Shown here: positions 52,701 to 60,663 of the stretch, piece by piece
How positions within the stretch are numbered: position 1 is the stretch's first letter
Layout: the number at the start of each line of letters is the position of its first letter
Source: Methylophilus glucosoxydans
Lineage (GTDB): Bacteria; Pseudomonadota; Gammaproteobacteria; Burkholderiales; Methylophilaceae
Assembly: GCF_042676145.1 (NCBI RefSeq)
Contig: NZ_JBHTJW010000002.1
Span: 310,001 to 374,000 of the forward strand
Reading direction: 5' to 3'
DNA: 64,000 nt
Program-made: the position numbers and the translations under genes
The notes under the pieces: generated by a model
Databases searched by the model: none
Told to the model about the DNA's origin: nothing
Seen by the model: only the letters and a program-made list of their open reading frames with translations

Positions 52701-53564
52701 AGTCCCGTGCAATGCTGAGTGTGCTTTATCTCCGGCAGGGACCTCGTAGAGAATGGGAGTAACTCCTTTTGCCTTCCACTCAATCGTCTTGGTGATTTCT
52801 TCTCCAGGCTTAACATCTCCAAGAGCCCAAGCCTGAGGTGTTACCTCACCCAGCATACGGTCTGCAGCAAGTGCATCCATCATGTACCTCATCACAGGGT
52901 CATTGATGCTATACCCAACGAAGCAAACCACGTAGTTTCGGAACAGTTCGCTGACAAAGCGTGCCGCCCAGCGCTCGGTGAGGTAGGCAAGTCCGAAGTC
53001 ACCACTAGTTACAACCAAGCGATTAAGTGCGTTGTCATCTGCTTTTTTAGAAAGTAGACCATGCAAATAGATCAGTCCATCCCAGCGGCTATTTTTTGGT
53101 ATAGGGAGCAGAGGTGCCACGTATGGCATAACTGGTAAAGCTTCATGTTTGGCTAAGTGTTCGAAAACGCGATCAAAGTTGGTCGTCACCAGTCGCAATT
53201 TTCCATCACGGTTTCTAGCCAGTTGCAGTAAAGCTTTGTGAGTTTCCGTTGCCCCTTTCTTACGTAGTTTTGGCTTTAATACATCAGCTAATGCTTTGCG
53301 CATTTGCAACCCTGTCCGCTGACCGGGCAATCGGTCTTCGAGTATATTTAATGTAGCGTCATATTGATAGTTTTTGAAGGCTTGCTTTTCGATGTCGGTG
53401 AAAACTGTGCCAACCTTTTCATAAATACTTTCAACAAGACCGCCGAACCCAGGAAGCCCCGCTGGGTAGGATATTCCCGCACCACAGAAAAATACTACGC
53501 GACCTTCTTCATGCGCTTGAAGCAATGCATCCGGAATGTCTGGACCATTAGACACAAATTGCAT
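49737..53564 (-). CDS. SIR2-domain anti-phage protein, Dsr1-like (SIR2 + DUF4020 type)
   Basis: 1275 residues; the ATG at 53564 has AAGGGAG 6 bases upstream. The N-terminal ~270 residues form a SIR2-like NAD-binding domain: FFCGAGISYPAG (28-32 GAGIS), LVTTNFDRVFEHL with Asn129, YLHGLL with His168, then VVCFVGYSINDPVMRYMM. Asn and His are the residues needed for NAD cleavage in defence sirtuins. The other ~1000 residues are helical and Trp-rich without other motifs, the layout of the Dsr1 / DUF4020 family. Such proteins sense phage infection and deplete NAD to abort it. It is a single-gene system with no partner visible. AT-rich, within the accessory block. Confidence 0.82.
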   Translation of the reverse strand: MQFVSNGPDIPDALLQAHEEGRVVFFCGAGISYPAGLPGFGGLVESIYEKVGTVFTDIEKQAFKNYQYDATLNILEDRLPGQRTGLQMRKALADVLKPKLRKKGATETHKALLQLARNRDGKLRLVTTNFDRVFEHLAKHEALPVMPYVAPLLPIPKNSRWDGLIYLHGLLSKKADDNALNRLVVTSGDFGLAYLTERWAARFVSELFRNYVVCFVGYSINDPVMRYMMDALAADRMLGEVTPQAWALGDVKPGEEITKTIEWKAKGVTPILYEVPAGDKAHSALHGTLIAWAETYRDGVNGKSAIVTRHALTRPSASTKQDNFVGRMLWALTDKSGTPAEKFADFNPVPSLDWLEAFTDNRFRHADLPRFNVQPSIEEDTKLTFNLVARPTPYHLAPRMSLVSGRLNLGWDDVMHHIARWLTRHLNDPTLVLWFSNRGGQLAEQCKWLLERKLDEIYGLERDGKTTELDAIKADAPNAIPSPLMRKVWRLLLAGRVKTHSTDIDFYTWLQRLKRDGFSASLRLELRDILSPQILFSKPMSWGEETSSLETPTRIRQLVGWELVLAADNVHSTLHDLSSDALSEALPKLFDDLQILLVDALDLLGELEEADEESDRSFWDMPSISDHWQNRGFRDWVALIELLRDAWLETKKIDPLYATKLAHSWFTKGYPTFKRLAFFAASYDNIIEPDVWVNWLNEDEAWWLWSIETQREVLALLRLQGPNLTNSAKVRLEKAILEGAPRNKYREDITSEEWRALNDRSIWLRLAKLRAVGVTLSSKAASRLDKLSKQYPLWKLAIDEKDEFSHWMSGSGDPDYKRDIVVDQAPTKADDLVIWLKKAKVDNPFPHEDTWRHVCRKHMFNSLCALQQLANENIWLDHRWREALQAWSETSSTKRKWIYVAKIVEAMSDSVLLTLINPVSWWLKEISNTNTSEFLKLIQLCRRIMELPIDPNTGIQLNGQPINQPVAEAINHSIGHITQALFNQWFQSEPNDNDGLPDDLKAIFTSLSNTQIERYRHGRVILSANLISLFRIDRDWTEHYLLPLFDWENSKLEARSAWEGFLWSPRLYLPLLTAFKSAFLNTADHYDELSKHGRQFAAFMTYAALEPLDGYRITDYQDAFRVLPIEGLREAARALSQAMEGAGEQREEYWKNRVWPLWQAIWPKSRDLISPGIASHLAQMVIATGNQFPVALDAIEPWLTPIEHPSHLVSLLKKSGHCLKFGEASLKLLSAIMPNQLWLRDELTNCLAEILSCSPELINDPRNQRLQELAHQKTR

Positions 53565-54109
53565 TTATTACTCCCTTGGCCCTAACTGACTTACCAAGTT
53601 TGATTTTATGGAGTTTCTTGATTTTTTATTTTCCATTACACATTCCTTCTAATTTATTTTGCATGTAATCTGGTACTAAACTGACCTAAAACTGCTGGGC
53701 ACTATGGTGCATCAGCAACTTAAACATCGCAAGCCAAAAGCAGAATCGAAGAGAATTCAAAAGCAAGAGTGAGAAAAGATAGGGGTCAAGTCTTGCAACC
53801 CAACATTTTGTATATTGCCCTGCCGCCAACCCAACAAAAGAATAATGTTTTTGCCCATCTCTATTTAGATGCTCTGGGACGAAGCCAAACAATTTACCAT
53901 CGCCAATCAAGACTACAACGCCACGCTTAGAAGAAGCAACGCGGCGTGGAAACCGGGTTACTCCTTAGGCTGGGATATATTAGGTACAAAACTTCAGCTA
54001 CATATGTTTTCTTAGATGTCGTTTTGCAAGACTTCCCCCCTAAATTTTAGCTTTTCCGCTGACCACCGAAGCCGCAGAGACTGCTAATGAATCCCCCCTG
54101 TATGCGGGG
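53565..54109. other. Non-coding stretch with gene remnants and a REP/RAYT-like scar
   Basis: AGGGGTCAAGTCTTGCAA at 53781-53798 resembles the conserved sequence found beside REP-associated tyrosine transposases (remembered family knowledge). No transposase gene is present. Short frames such as 53869-54015 (48 codons, beginning MLWDEAKQFTIANQDYN) look like remains of a coding sequence but match nothing I recognise. Confidence 0.4.
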
Positions 54110-54125
54110 TGGACATGTGTTTGCA
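54110..54125 (+). promoter_or_regulatory. Sigma-54-type promoter of PEP-CTERM gene
   Basis: TGGACATGTGTTTGCA has GG and GC spaced by ten bases (-24/-12), with TGG and TTGCA matching the RpoN consensus. It lies 60 bases before the PEP-CTERM start. Many PEP-CTERM systems use RpoN with the PrsK/PrsR two-component pair, which makes the site plausible. Confidence 0.65.
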
Positions 54126-54184
54126 TCCAACTAAACTATCAGGCCAGATGCACAAAATGAATCCAAATTACTGAGGAGAGACTC

Positions 54185-54862
54185 ATGGTTATAAAGGGCT
54201 TGGTCACAGTCTTATCAACACTCGCGTTTATGAGCAGCGCGCATGCCACCGTCAACCTGATTAAAAACGGAGATGCTGAGGCCGGTTTAGGGGGTAATTC
54301 AGAAGTAGTCCCCGTCCCTGATTGGACTGGCGTGACAGGTGGTTTTACCGTCATTAAATGGAATGCAGGTGGGGGCTACCCATCGGCAATTGATCCAGGC
54401 CCGGTTGATCGTGGGTTGAATTACTTTACCGGCGGCACGAATGATAGTTACTCTGCTGCATACCAAGTGACTGACGTGCTGGATAATGCGGGTGGTGCTG
54501 CATTTTATGCTTCAGGCTACTTTGGTGGCTTTAGCTCTCAAACTGACTATTCACAGCTGACGATCAAATTTTTGGATGAATTTTCATCCACTATTGGGTA
54601 TGCAGTGCTAGGTGAGGCGACGCCTGCAGAGCGAAATAATCTCACCGGCCTTATTTTTAAAGAAATATCAGGGGTCACTCCGGTAGGTACAACAAAGATC
54701 GAGTTTTTGCTTGAAATGAATCGTCTGCAAGGCTCTGCCAATGATGGTTATGCAGATAACCTGTTTTTTTCAATCACCCCGGTGCCAGAGGCGGACACTT
54801 ACGGAATGTTGTTGGCCGGTTTAGGCTTGCTGGGTATTCGAGCCCGTCGCCAGAAGAGCTAA
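54185..54862 (+). CDS. PEP-CTERM sorting-domain protein
   Basis: 225 residues. The signal peptide is VIKGLVTVLSTLAFMSSAHA. The mature beta-rich domain starts TVNLIKNGDAEAGLGG, an N-G-DAE start common in carbohydrate-binding-like PEP-CTERM proteins. The C terminus is VPEADTYGMLLAGLGLLG then RARRQKS, a PEP-CTERM signal (PEA variant) processed by an exosortase. Probably surface or exopolysaccharide-associated. GAGGAG lies 6 bases before the ATG, and a terminator follows. No exosortase gene is in the window. Confidence 0.9.
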   Translation: MVIKGLVTVLSTLAFMSSAHATVNLIKNGDAEAGLGGNSEVVPVPDWTGVTGGFTVIKWNAGGGYPSAIDPGPVDRGLNYFTGGTNDSYSAAYQVTDVLDNAGGAAFYASGYFGGFSSQTDYSQLTIKFLDEFSSTIGYAVLGEATPAERNNLTGLIFKEISGVTPVGTTKIEFLLEMNRLQGSANDGYADNLFFSITPVPEADTYGMLLAGLGLLGIRARRQKS

Positions 54863-54876
54863 GATATCAATGAATT

Positions 54877-54907
54877 AAATAAAACCTGCTTCGGCGGGAT
54901 TTATTTT
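54877..54907 (+). terminator. Terminator of PEP-CTERM gene
   Basis: The stem AAATAAAACCTGC / GCGGGATTTATTT (one mismatch, one G-T pair) with a TTCG tetraloop and trailing T residues starts 14 bases after the stop codon. Confidence 0.75.
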
Positions 54908-55104
54908 GGCTAATGACCACTAGGCGAGTGATGCATTCTTAACCGAACCCTATCCATTTTTCAGCAGCACGCGCCAATGTTTGTACCACTTTTTGATCGA
55001 TGCTCCTCAAAGGCTAAAGCTCACTTCCAATACCTTATACTGCCTGCGTTCGCCATTGGGGAAAGGCCAATCAATTTCCTGGAAAATAATTGGGATCAGA
55101 GAAG

Positions 55105-55884
55105 TTAATCTTTGCATAATCCTAGCGTCAACGCCTGCAAAACCTCTCCCGTTGCTGAGTTCTGCACAAACGCCACCACGCTAAGATCACGCTGCTTCCA
55201 AGCTTGTTGAAAGTGGATTTCATGACTTTCATTTGTTTTGCCATCCGCCCCCACCTTAAACGGCCCTAACCACTGGCGCACGACATAATCATGGCGCAAC
55301 ATCTCGCCACGGTTTTCACCAGCATTGACGGTGGATTGCAGGTTATTTTCTTGTAGCGCGAGGTAATACACCAGCGGACCTGCCTCTGCGGTTTTGATGC
55401 TTGTGGATACTTGTGCTGATTTTAGTGTGTGGGAATTCACTGCCAAGCGAATTTCAGCTTTGGCGGGCATACGATTGATGCTGGCAATTTCATTCTTAAA
55501 GCGCGATTCACTTACCCAACTGCGGGTATCCTGCCCGTTGATGGCAATTTGTGGCGTATACACACCGCGAGCATGTCCTGAGGCGGCCATTTCACGCTGC
55601 CGCCTGGCAAAGGCAGGGTTGGCAAAGTTGTCTTTCCAGCCGATGTAATCCCAATAATCCACATGCAGGGCCATGGGCACGATATTGCCCAACTGGTTGC
55701 CTTGCGTTTTTAGGCGCGTTAACCACTGGTCAGCGGGTGGGCAACTGCTACAGCCTTCTGAGGTATATAGCTCCACCAGGGCATTGGTTTGCGGTCCGCT
55801 GACGGCACTGCATTGTTGTTGCGCGGTGGCGTTTGACGCAAACACGATGGCGCATAAAGCGGTTAGCAGAGGTTGTTTTTTCAT
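55105..55884 (-). CDS. Exported DUF1223 protein (thioredoxin-like)
   Basis: 259 residues with a signal peptide (LTALCAIVFASNATA). ALVELYTSEGCSSCPPADQW carries a CxxC redox pair, and LHVDYWDYIGWKD and GVYTPQIAINGQ are the family's other conserved blocks. DUF1223 proteins have a thioredoxin-like fold and are periplasmic; a redox role is likely but unproven. A 170-base stretch (54908-55104) beyond its stop holds no gene. Confidence 0.9.
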   Translation of the reverse strand: MKKQPLLTALCAIVFASNATAQQQCSAVSGPQTNALVELYTSEGCSSCPPADQWLTRLKTQGNQLGNIVPMALHVDYWDYIGWKDNFANPAFARRQREMAASGHARGVYTPQIAINGQDTRSWVSESRFKNEIASINRMPAKAEIRLAVNSHTLKSAQVSTSIKTAEAGPLVYYLALQENNLQSTVNAGENRGEMLRHDYVVRQWLGPFKVGADGKTNESHEIHFQQAWKQRDLSVVAFVQNSATGEVLQALTLGLCKD

Positions 55885-55988
55885 GACGAGACTCCATCAA
55901 TTGGCTGGAGTGGATTGGTCGTGTGACTTGTTGATGCCTTACACGTATTTGTTCTCCGACGCAGTTTCAAGGCTAAATGTGATGGGTT

Positions 55989-56019
55989 GTACAAAATGTA
56001 CAAAATAGACATTTTGTAC
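55989..56019 (+). promoter_or_regulatory. Palindromic operator of the Phd/PIN toxin-antitoxin operon
   Basis: GTACAAAATG (55989) and CATTTTGTAC (56010) form a perfect 10-bp inverted repeat with an 11-base spacer. A direct copy of GTACAAAAT fills part of the spacer. It lies 29 bases before the antitoxin start, the usual place for autoregulation by the antitoxin. Confidence 0.75.
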
Positions 56020-56047
56020 TATGATTGGGCAAACAGGAGAGTTGATT

Positions 56048-56296
56048 ATGCAATATGTTTCTGCAACAGATGCTAAACAAAATATGGCGGCTTTAATTGA
56101 TACGGCACAGCGCGAACCAGTGACGATTCGTCGTCAAAACCGTGATGTGGCGATTGTGCTTTCTCCCGCTGAATATCAACGCTTGCGCGGGCTGAATCTG
56201 GCTGAGTTTCAATCATTTTGTGACCGTGTCGGGCAACAAGCGATGGCAAACGGCTTAACCGAGGACAAATTAGCCGAGTTGCTGACCAATGAGTGA
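56048..56296 (+). CDS. Phd/YefM-family antitoxin
   Basis: 82 residues from the ATG at 56048 with AGGAGA 7 bases upstream. The N-terminal half (QYVSATDAKQNMAALIDTAQ, PVTIRRQNRDVAIVLSPAEYQRL) is the Phd/YefM DNA-binding fold, and the C-terminal tail would wrap the toxin. It overlaps the PIN toxin gene by 8 bases. It should neutralise the toxin and repress the operon through the upstream palindrome. Confidence 0.9.
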   Translation: MQYVSATDAKQNMAALIDTAQREPVTIRRQNRDVAIVLSPAEYQRLRGLNLAEFQSFCDRVGQQAMANGLTEDKLAELLTNE

Positions 56297-56699
56297 GGCG
56301 TTACGGGTAGTCTGTGACACCAATACTTTGATCAGTTATTTGCTGTTACCGAACAGCGTGTCGTCAATTGCCGTGCGTAAAGCTTTTGAGCAAGGTGTAT
56401 TGCTGGTGTCTGAGTCTACGCTCAATGAACTGGCGGACGTATTATCTCGCCCAAAGTTTGACCGCTATATTTCGCTTGAAGACAGGCAAGCTTTTTTTAG
56501 ACTGTTTAGTCGCATGTATGAACGTGTGAATATTGTCTATCCCGTGAATGCCTGCCGTGACCCAAAAGACAATCAATTTTTAGAAGTCGCCGTGAATGGT
56601 GGTGCATCGATGATCATCACGGGCGATGCTGACTTGTTGGTGTTGCATCCTTTTCAAGGCATCTCTATTTTGACTGCCGCACAGTTTAATGCGCTTTGA
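56289..56699 (+). CDS. PIN-domain toxin
   Basis: 136 residues. Acidic active-site residues are visible: VVCDTNTLISYLL (first Asp), STLNELADVLSRPKF (Glu), and ACRDPKDNQFLEVAV with MIITGDADLL (C-terminal Asp residues). PIN toxins are magnesium-dependent ribonucleases that cut tRNA or mRNA. It belongs to the COG1569-type putative toxin group with a Phd-like antitoxin. Translationally coupled to the antitoxin. Confidence 0.9.
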   Translation: MSEALRVVCDTNTLISYLLLPNSVSSIAVRKAFEQGVLLVSESTLNELADVLSRPKFDRYISLEDRQAFFRLFSRMYERVNIVYPVNACRDPKDNQFLEVAVNGGASMIITGDADLLVLHPFQGISILTAAQFNAL

Positions 56700-56876
56700 A
56701 TTAAGCAGGTCTCACACTCTTGTAAGCCAAGCCACATCTCCGCGTTTTTATTACCTTAAAGACGCATGCGACGTGATCAGGTCGCTATTCTTTCATGCGG
56801 CTCCCAAGCAGGTTTGCAATGATATTTTTCGTGCTATACGCTAATGCTACATGCGTGTTGACGAGAGGGATGAACG

Positions 56877-57077
56877 ATGGCTATAAACACTGTGTTTATT
56901 AATAATCGCACGCAAGCTGTACGCCTGCCTGCTGAAATGCGCTTGCCAGAGGATGTGAAACTGGTGAACGTGCGTGCACTTGGTAACGAGCGCATTATCA
57001 CGCCGATTGCTGAAACCTGGGATAGCTTTTTTAATGCTAACTTGACGGTGAGCGATGATTTTATGCCAACGCGGTAG
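56877..57077 (+). CDS. vapB: VapB-type (AbrB/SpoVT fold) antitoxin, orphan
   Basis: 66 residues with GAGAGGGA upstream of the ATG. TVFINNRTQAVRLPAEMRLP is the VapB/MazE swapped-hairpin DNA-binding core, and WDSFF near the end is the usual toxin-binding region (DSFF). Downstream to 57166 there is no frame for a VapC PIN protein, so this is an antitoxin without its toxin, probably left after toxin loss. A trans-acting partner elsewhere cannot be excluded. Confidence 0.85.
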   Translation: MAINTVFINNRTQAVRLPAEMRLPEDVKLVNVRALGNERIITPIAETWDSFFNANLTVSDDFMPTR

Positions 57078-57166
57078 GGCGGACTCGCTTTCAGTGCGCC
57101 GCATGGTTCATTTCAAATACAACGCATCATGCGCGGGAGCTACATAAAAACAATTGCCTTAAGCAT

Positions 57167-57511
57167 TCACCGCGTATTTTTTTTATACATACGGAAAGAC
57201 TCCACACTCAACTGCCTGGTGATGGTTTTGATTTCCAGTGTTTGCTTACCTTTTCGGTAGAGGAATGTGCAGCCGTCAATTTCCATCGAGATGCAGTCGG
57301 TGACCTCTGTCATGCCCATGTTGTAGATTTCTTGCGCGTATAGACTAGCCCGATCAATCTTGGTGTTTTTAATCGGCGCCCAACCTTGATCAATCAGCGT
57401 TTGCTTGACCTCGTTGTATGGTTTGCCTTCAGTCATAAAGCTTAAGTCATTGGCAGCAAAGGCAACGCTGCAGTTCATCATAAAGAGGATTGCTAATATT
57501 TTTGTAAGCAT
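57167..57511 (-). CDS. Small exported protein of unknown function
   Basis: 114 residues from the ATG at 57511; a TTG eight codons earlier also fits. The signal peptide is LTKILAILFMMNCSVAFAA. The mature part contains GKPYNEVKQTLIDQGWAPI, a motif of small periplasmic proteins with a lipoprotein-Omp10/BON-like look, and two Cys (TDCISMEIDGCTF) likely in a disulfide. It lies 29 bases downstream of the ADP-ribosylglycohydrolase gene. Confidence 0.65.
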   Translation of the reverse strand: MLTKILAILFMMNCSVAFAANDLSFMTEGKPYNEVKQTLIDQGWAPIKNTKIDRASLYAQEIYNMGMTEVTDCISMEIDGCTFLYRKGKQTLEIKTITRQLSVESFRMYKKNTR

Positions 57512-57540
57512 GGTTTTCACCGCCTGATTAGTCAAAATGT

Positions 57541-58632
57541 TTAGGCAAACTGCGCCACAAACTGCTCAACTTCGTGGTGAATGGCATCGTGCGCGGTGAG
57601 GCCTTTGATCCAGCGTGGCGGAATCGCCTCCAACCCTAACGAGGCACCCAAAATCGCGCCCAGCACCGCACCGCGGTGGCAGTTATCCCCGCCGACATTG
57701 GTGTTGGCGATTAAGGCGTTTTCAAAGTCATCATGGTAGCGGGTGGCGAGGTAGAGCACAGATGGAAACGACTGGTCTATGTAGCAGGCGGGGCTGAGTA
57801 GGCCACCAATCACGTCGAGGTCAGATTTTTGGTTGGCACGCACTTGCGCCACCACTTTGGCGGCCGGGAATCCTAACTGGCTGGCCGCAGCGCTGGCGAG
57901 TTGTTCGTTGTCAGGGTACGGCGAGTTGAAAATTTCAAACAAGAGTTGGCTCAGTGCCAGCGTATGGCGCTCTAACTCGGTTGAGCGGTGGGTGAGGTTT
58001 TGTTGCGTTAAGGCGGCTTGGTTGCAGGCGGCCAGGTCGTTCGCCTTGACGCTGGCCATGACCACCATGGGGATATTCACCAGGCCGCCAATCGAGGCCG
58101 TGTCATGGCCTTCGTTGCCCGCACACTTTTCCGGGGCCACGCCTTTGGCATAGTTGGCAAAAAAATCACGGTGGTAGGACTCAGCATAAGTGTCGTTGTG
58201 CTGATCGGGCTCGGTCATAAAGCGCACATAGGCTTGCAAAAAGTCAGCAGGGGCATGCTGGCCCTGGGCGATAAGCGAGCGCAGCAACACACGGGCGCAC
58301 AGCAGGTTAAGCGTGTTGTCGCCTGCCTGCATGCCTTGATGATAATGCCCATTGGGCAGGCCCCAGAATTGTTTTTTGCCTTTTAAAATCACACTGCCGA
58401 CAATATCGCCCGCTTGTGTGCCGCGGCCTGCCTTGCCTGTGCTGGCCAGGGGCATGATGGAGCTGGGGTGGCTGGCTTTGGGCGCTTGATAGTCGCGAAT
58501 TTGACCAAAGTCTTGCCAGAGGGCGGCGATGTTGTAATACCAGTGCACGGGCATGGCCAGCGCATCGCCAATAAACATCCCCCAGAGGGCGCCGCGCATC
58601 CGGTCTGCACGTTGAAGGGGGGTGATTGGCAT
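57541..58632 (-). CDS. ADP-ribosylglycohydrolase family protein
   Basis: 363 residues. The N-terminal GALWGMFIGDALAMPVHW and C-terminal NTNVGGDNCHRGAVLGAILGA are the family's two metal-binding blocks, although the second usually reads GDnDTxG and here has Cys-His-Arg in that place. ARH enzymes remove ADP-ribose from proteins or hydrolyse ADP-ribose derivatives with two Mg ions. The variant block leaves the exact reaction open. Near two toxin-antitoxin loci but not in an operon with them. Confidence 0.85.
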   Translation of the reverse strand: MPITPLQRADRMRGALWGMFIGDALAMPVHWYYNIAALWQDFGQIRDYQAPKASHPSSIMPLASTGKAGRGTQAGDIVGSVILKGKKQFWGLPNGHYHQGMQAGDNTLNLLCARVLLRSLIAQGQHAPADFLQAYVRFMTEPDQHNDTYAESYHRDFFANYAKGVAPEKCAGNEGHDTASIGGLVNIPMVVMASVKANDLAACNQAALTQQNLTHRSTELERHTLALSQLLFEIFNSPYPDNEQLASAAASQLGFPAAKVVAQVRANQKSDLDVIGGLLSPACYIDQSFPSVLYLATRYHDDFENALIANTNVGGDNCHRGAVLGAILGASLGLEAIPPRWIKGLTAHDAIHHEVEQFVAQFA

Positions 58633-58646
58633 CGTGTGATCCTTGT

Positions 58647-59396
58647 TTAACAGCCTTGCAGTTGCTGGCTTTTACATTGCGTGGCCAATTGGGTGGCCGC
58701 GGCTTTTTGCTCTTCGCTCATTTGCGCATAAAGATAATTCAGCATTTTGTTGTGGCGATTCACCAGGCGTTTTTCTTCGTTTTGGGTTGCCAATATCAAC
58801 CACATCGCCGCTTTGAGGGTACTTTGTTCAACGCCGGCCCCTTGCTGGTAAAGCTCGGCTAGGTAGCCCTGGGCTTCACTATTGTTGTTGCTGGCGGCCA
58901 GGCTTAACCAGTGCACGGCGGCGGGCATGTCTTGCGTAATCACTTCGCCCCGCAAATACAGCATGCCTAAATTGAGCTGCGATTTCACATGACCTTGCTT
59001 GGCTGCTTGCTCGTAATAGGCCACCGCTTGCGGGTAGCTGATGCTTTGAATCTGGCGCTGAAACACCAGTGAACCCAGCGTGTACTGCGCCTCTTTGTAA
59101 TTCAACTCGGCCGATTTTGTGTACCACTTGACCGCTTCGTCCATGCTTTTGGGCACGCCATCGCCGTTCTGCGACATCAGGCCCAGGTTGTAGCAGGCTT
59201 TGGCATCGTTTTGACTGGCGAGAGACAGATAAATGGCGTGGGCAGCGGCATAGTCTTTTTGCAGTAGCTTTTGTTTAGCTTCTTCTAGCGTGTTTGCCTG
59301 CGTGAGGCTGGCTGCACACAGCGCGCACAGCATCAATGCGGTGGAGATTGCTTTGCTGAATAACTGTGCCAACATCGTTTTAGCTGCTTGCGTCAT
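58647..59396 (-). CDS. Exported Sel1-repeat protein
   Basis: 249 residues. After a signal peptide (ALMLCALCAASLTQA), four or five Sel1-like repeats follow: ACYNLGLMSQNGDGVPKSMD, AQYTLGSLVF, SQLNLGMLYLRGEVITQD and AQGYLAELYQQGAGVEQ. Sel1 repeats form alpha/alpha superhelices for protein binding. It is periplasmic, partner unknown, and sits 14 bases upstream of the ADP-ribosylglycohydrolase gene on the same strand. Confidence 0.85.
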   Translation of the reverse strand: MTQAAKTMLAQLFSKAISTALMLCALCAASLTQANTLEEAKQKLLQKDYAAAHAIYLSLASQNDAKACYNLGLMSQNGDGVPKSMDEAVKWYTKSAELNYKEAQYTLGSLVFQRQIQSISYPQAVAYYEQAAKQGHVKSQLNLGMLYLRGEVITQDMPAAVHWLSLAASNNNSEAQGYLAELYQQGAGVEQSTLKAAMWLILATQNEEKRLVNRHNKMLNYLYAQMSEEQKAAATQLATQCKSQQLQGC

Positions 59397-59427
59397 GGCT
59401 GTTCCTAGCGTGTGGTGAGGGAAGTAT

Positions 59428-60663
59428 TTAAGTTGAGAGACCGTGACGGCTGCAGGCGGCTTTTAATCGCGCCAGCGCCGCGAGCACGTTGGCTTGGGGT
59501 GTGCCTATGTTCATGCGCATAAAGCCTTCGCCGCCATGACCAAACATCGCACCGGGCGAGAGGCCGAGTTGTGCTTCTTCAATAAAAAAGCGTTTTAATG
59601 CGGCGTCATGCAGATTGAGGGCGCGGCAATCCAGCCATAGCAGATAAGTGGCTTGCGGAGCGATGACTTTGATACTGGGCAGCTCTGCCTGAATATACGC
59701 CACTGCCGCATCGCGCGTAGCTTGCAGATAAGGCATCAGCTCATTTAGCCAGTTGCCGCCGCCGCGATAGGCCGCTTCAAAGGCGGCCATGTTGAGTGGG
59801 TTGGTCACTGAGAGGCCTAGCGTGTTGAGCTGGCGTTGAATGGCTTGCCGATGCGCGGTGTTTGGCACAATCAAGGCTGAGAGACCCAGGCCTGGAATAT
59901 TGAAGGTTTTGCTGGGCGAGACGGCGGTAATCACGCGGTGGGACAACGCGGTTTGCTCGGCGGTTTCGGCTTGCATGGCCAGGCGGCTTAAGGGCTGGTG
60001 TTGCGCTTCTGCATAGACTAAATCGGCATGGATTTCGTCGGAGAGCACAACTAAGTCGTGCTGGTTAGCGATGCTTAAAATGGCTTCCATTTCTGCCGTT
60101 TGCCACACCCGACCTACCGGATTATGCGGTGAGCATAGCAGCAGCATGCGCCCCTGTTGCGCGCACGCCGTCAGGTGATCCATATCCATCTGGTATTGCG
60201 ACTGGTTTGCGTGATCGGTGGTCAGGCTTAAGGGGTTTTCAAGCAAGTGCCGCTGCTGCCCGGTGACCGCTGAAAAAAACGGAAAATACACGGGTGGTTG
60301 CACGATCACGCCTTCGTCTGGGGCGGTGAGGGCAGCGACGACCAGGTTGAGCGAGGGCACCACGCCGGGTGTGAGCACAATCCATTCGCGCTGGACTGGC
60401 CAACCGTGCTTGATTTGTAGCCAATCAATCAGCGCTTGATACAGGCTATCGGGTGCCAGGGAATAACCAAACACCGGATGGGCGATGCGCGCTTGCAGCG
60501 CCTCGGTCACCGCTGCGGGCACGGCAAAATCCATATCGGCCACCCACATGGGCATGACCTCGGTGGTGCCGAAGGTCTGCTGGCGGCCATCGTATTTTAA
60601 TGCGCCGCTACCTTCACGCGCGATGGGCTGGTCAAAGCGGCTGCTCAACGCACGCGCTCCCAT
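59428..60663 (-). CDS. PLP-dependent C-S lyase (PatB/MalY family), probable OvoB
   Basis: 411 residues, fold type I PLP enzyme. MPMWVADMDF, FGYSLAPDSLY, LTPGVVPSLN, LLLCSPHNPVGRVW, LSDEIHADLV and the Schiff-base Lys in SPSKTFNIPGL are all present. MalY/PatB enzymes cleave C-S bonds. The start overlaps the end of the OvoA gene by 19 bases, so the two are coupled. OvoB in Erwinia is a PLP sulfoxide lyase that releases 5-thiohistidine from the OvoA product, so this is very probably OvoB rather than a general cystathionine lyase. Confidence 0.85.
   Translation of the reverse strand: MGARALSSRFDQPIAREGSGALKYDGRQQTFGTTEVMPMWVADMDFAVPAAVTEALQARIAHPVFGYSLAPDSLYQALIDWLQIKHGWPVQREWIVLTPGVVPSLNLVVAALTAPDEGVIVQPPVYFPFFSAVTGQQRHLLENPLSLTTDHANQSQYQMDMDHLTACAQQGRMLLLCSPHNPVGRVWQTAEMEAILSIANQHDLVVLSDEIHADLVYAEAQHQPLSRLAMQAETAEQTALSHRVITAVSPSKTFNIPGLGLSALIVPNTAHRQAIQRQLNTLGLSVTNPLNMAAFEAAYRGGGNWLNELMPYLQATRDAAVAYIQAELPSIKVIAPQATYLLWLDCRALNLHDAALKRFFIEEAQLGLSPGAMFGHGGEGFMRMNIGTPQANVLAALARLKAACSRHGLST

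Noticed and set aside
53686..53910. 74-codon minus-strand frame
   Set aside because: It lies in a region of remnants and the REP-like scar; no family features and no ribosome site.
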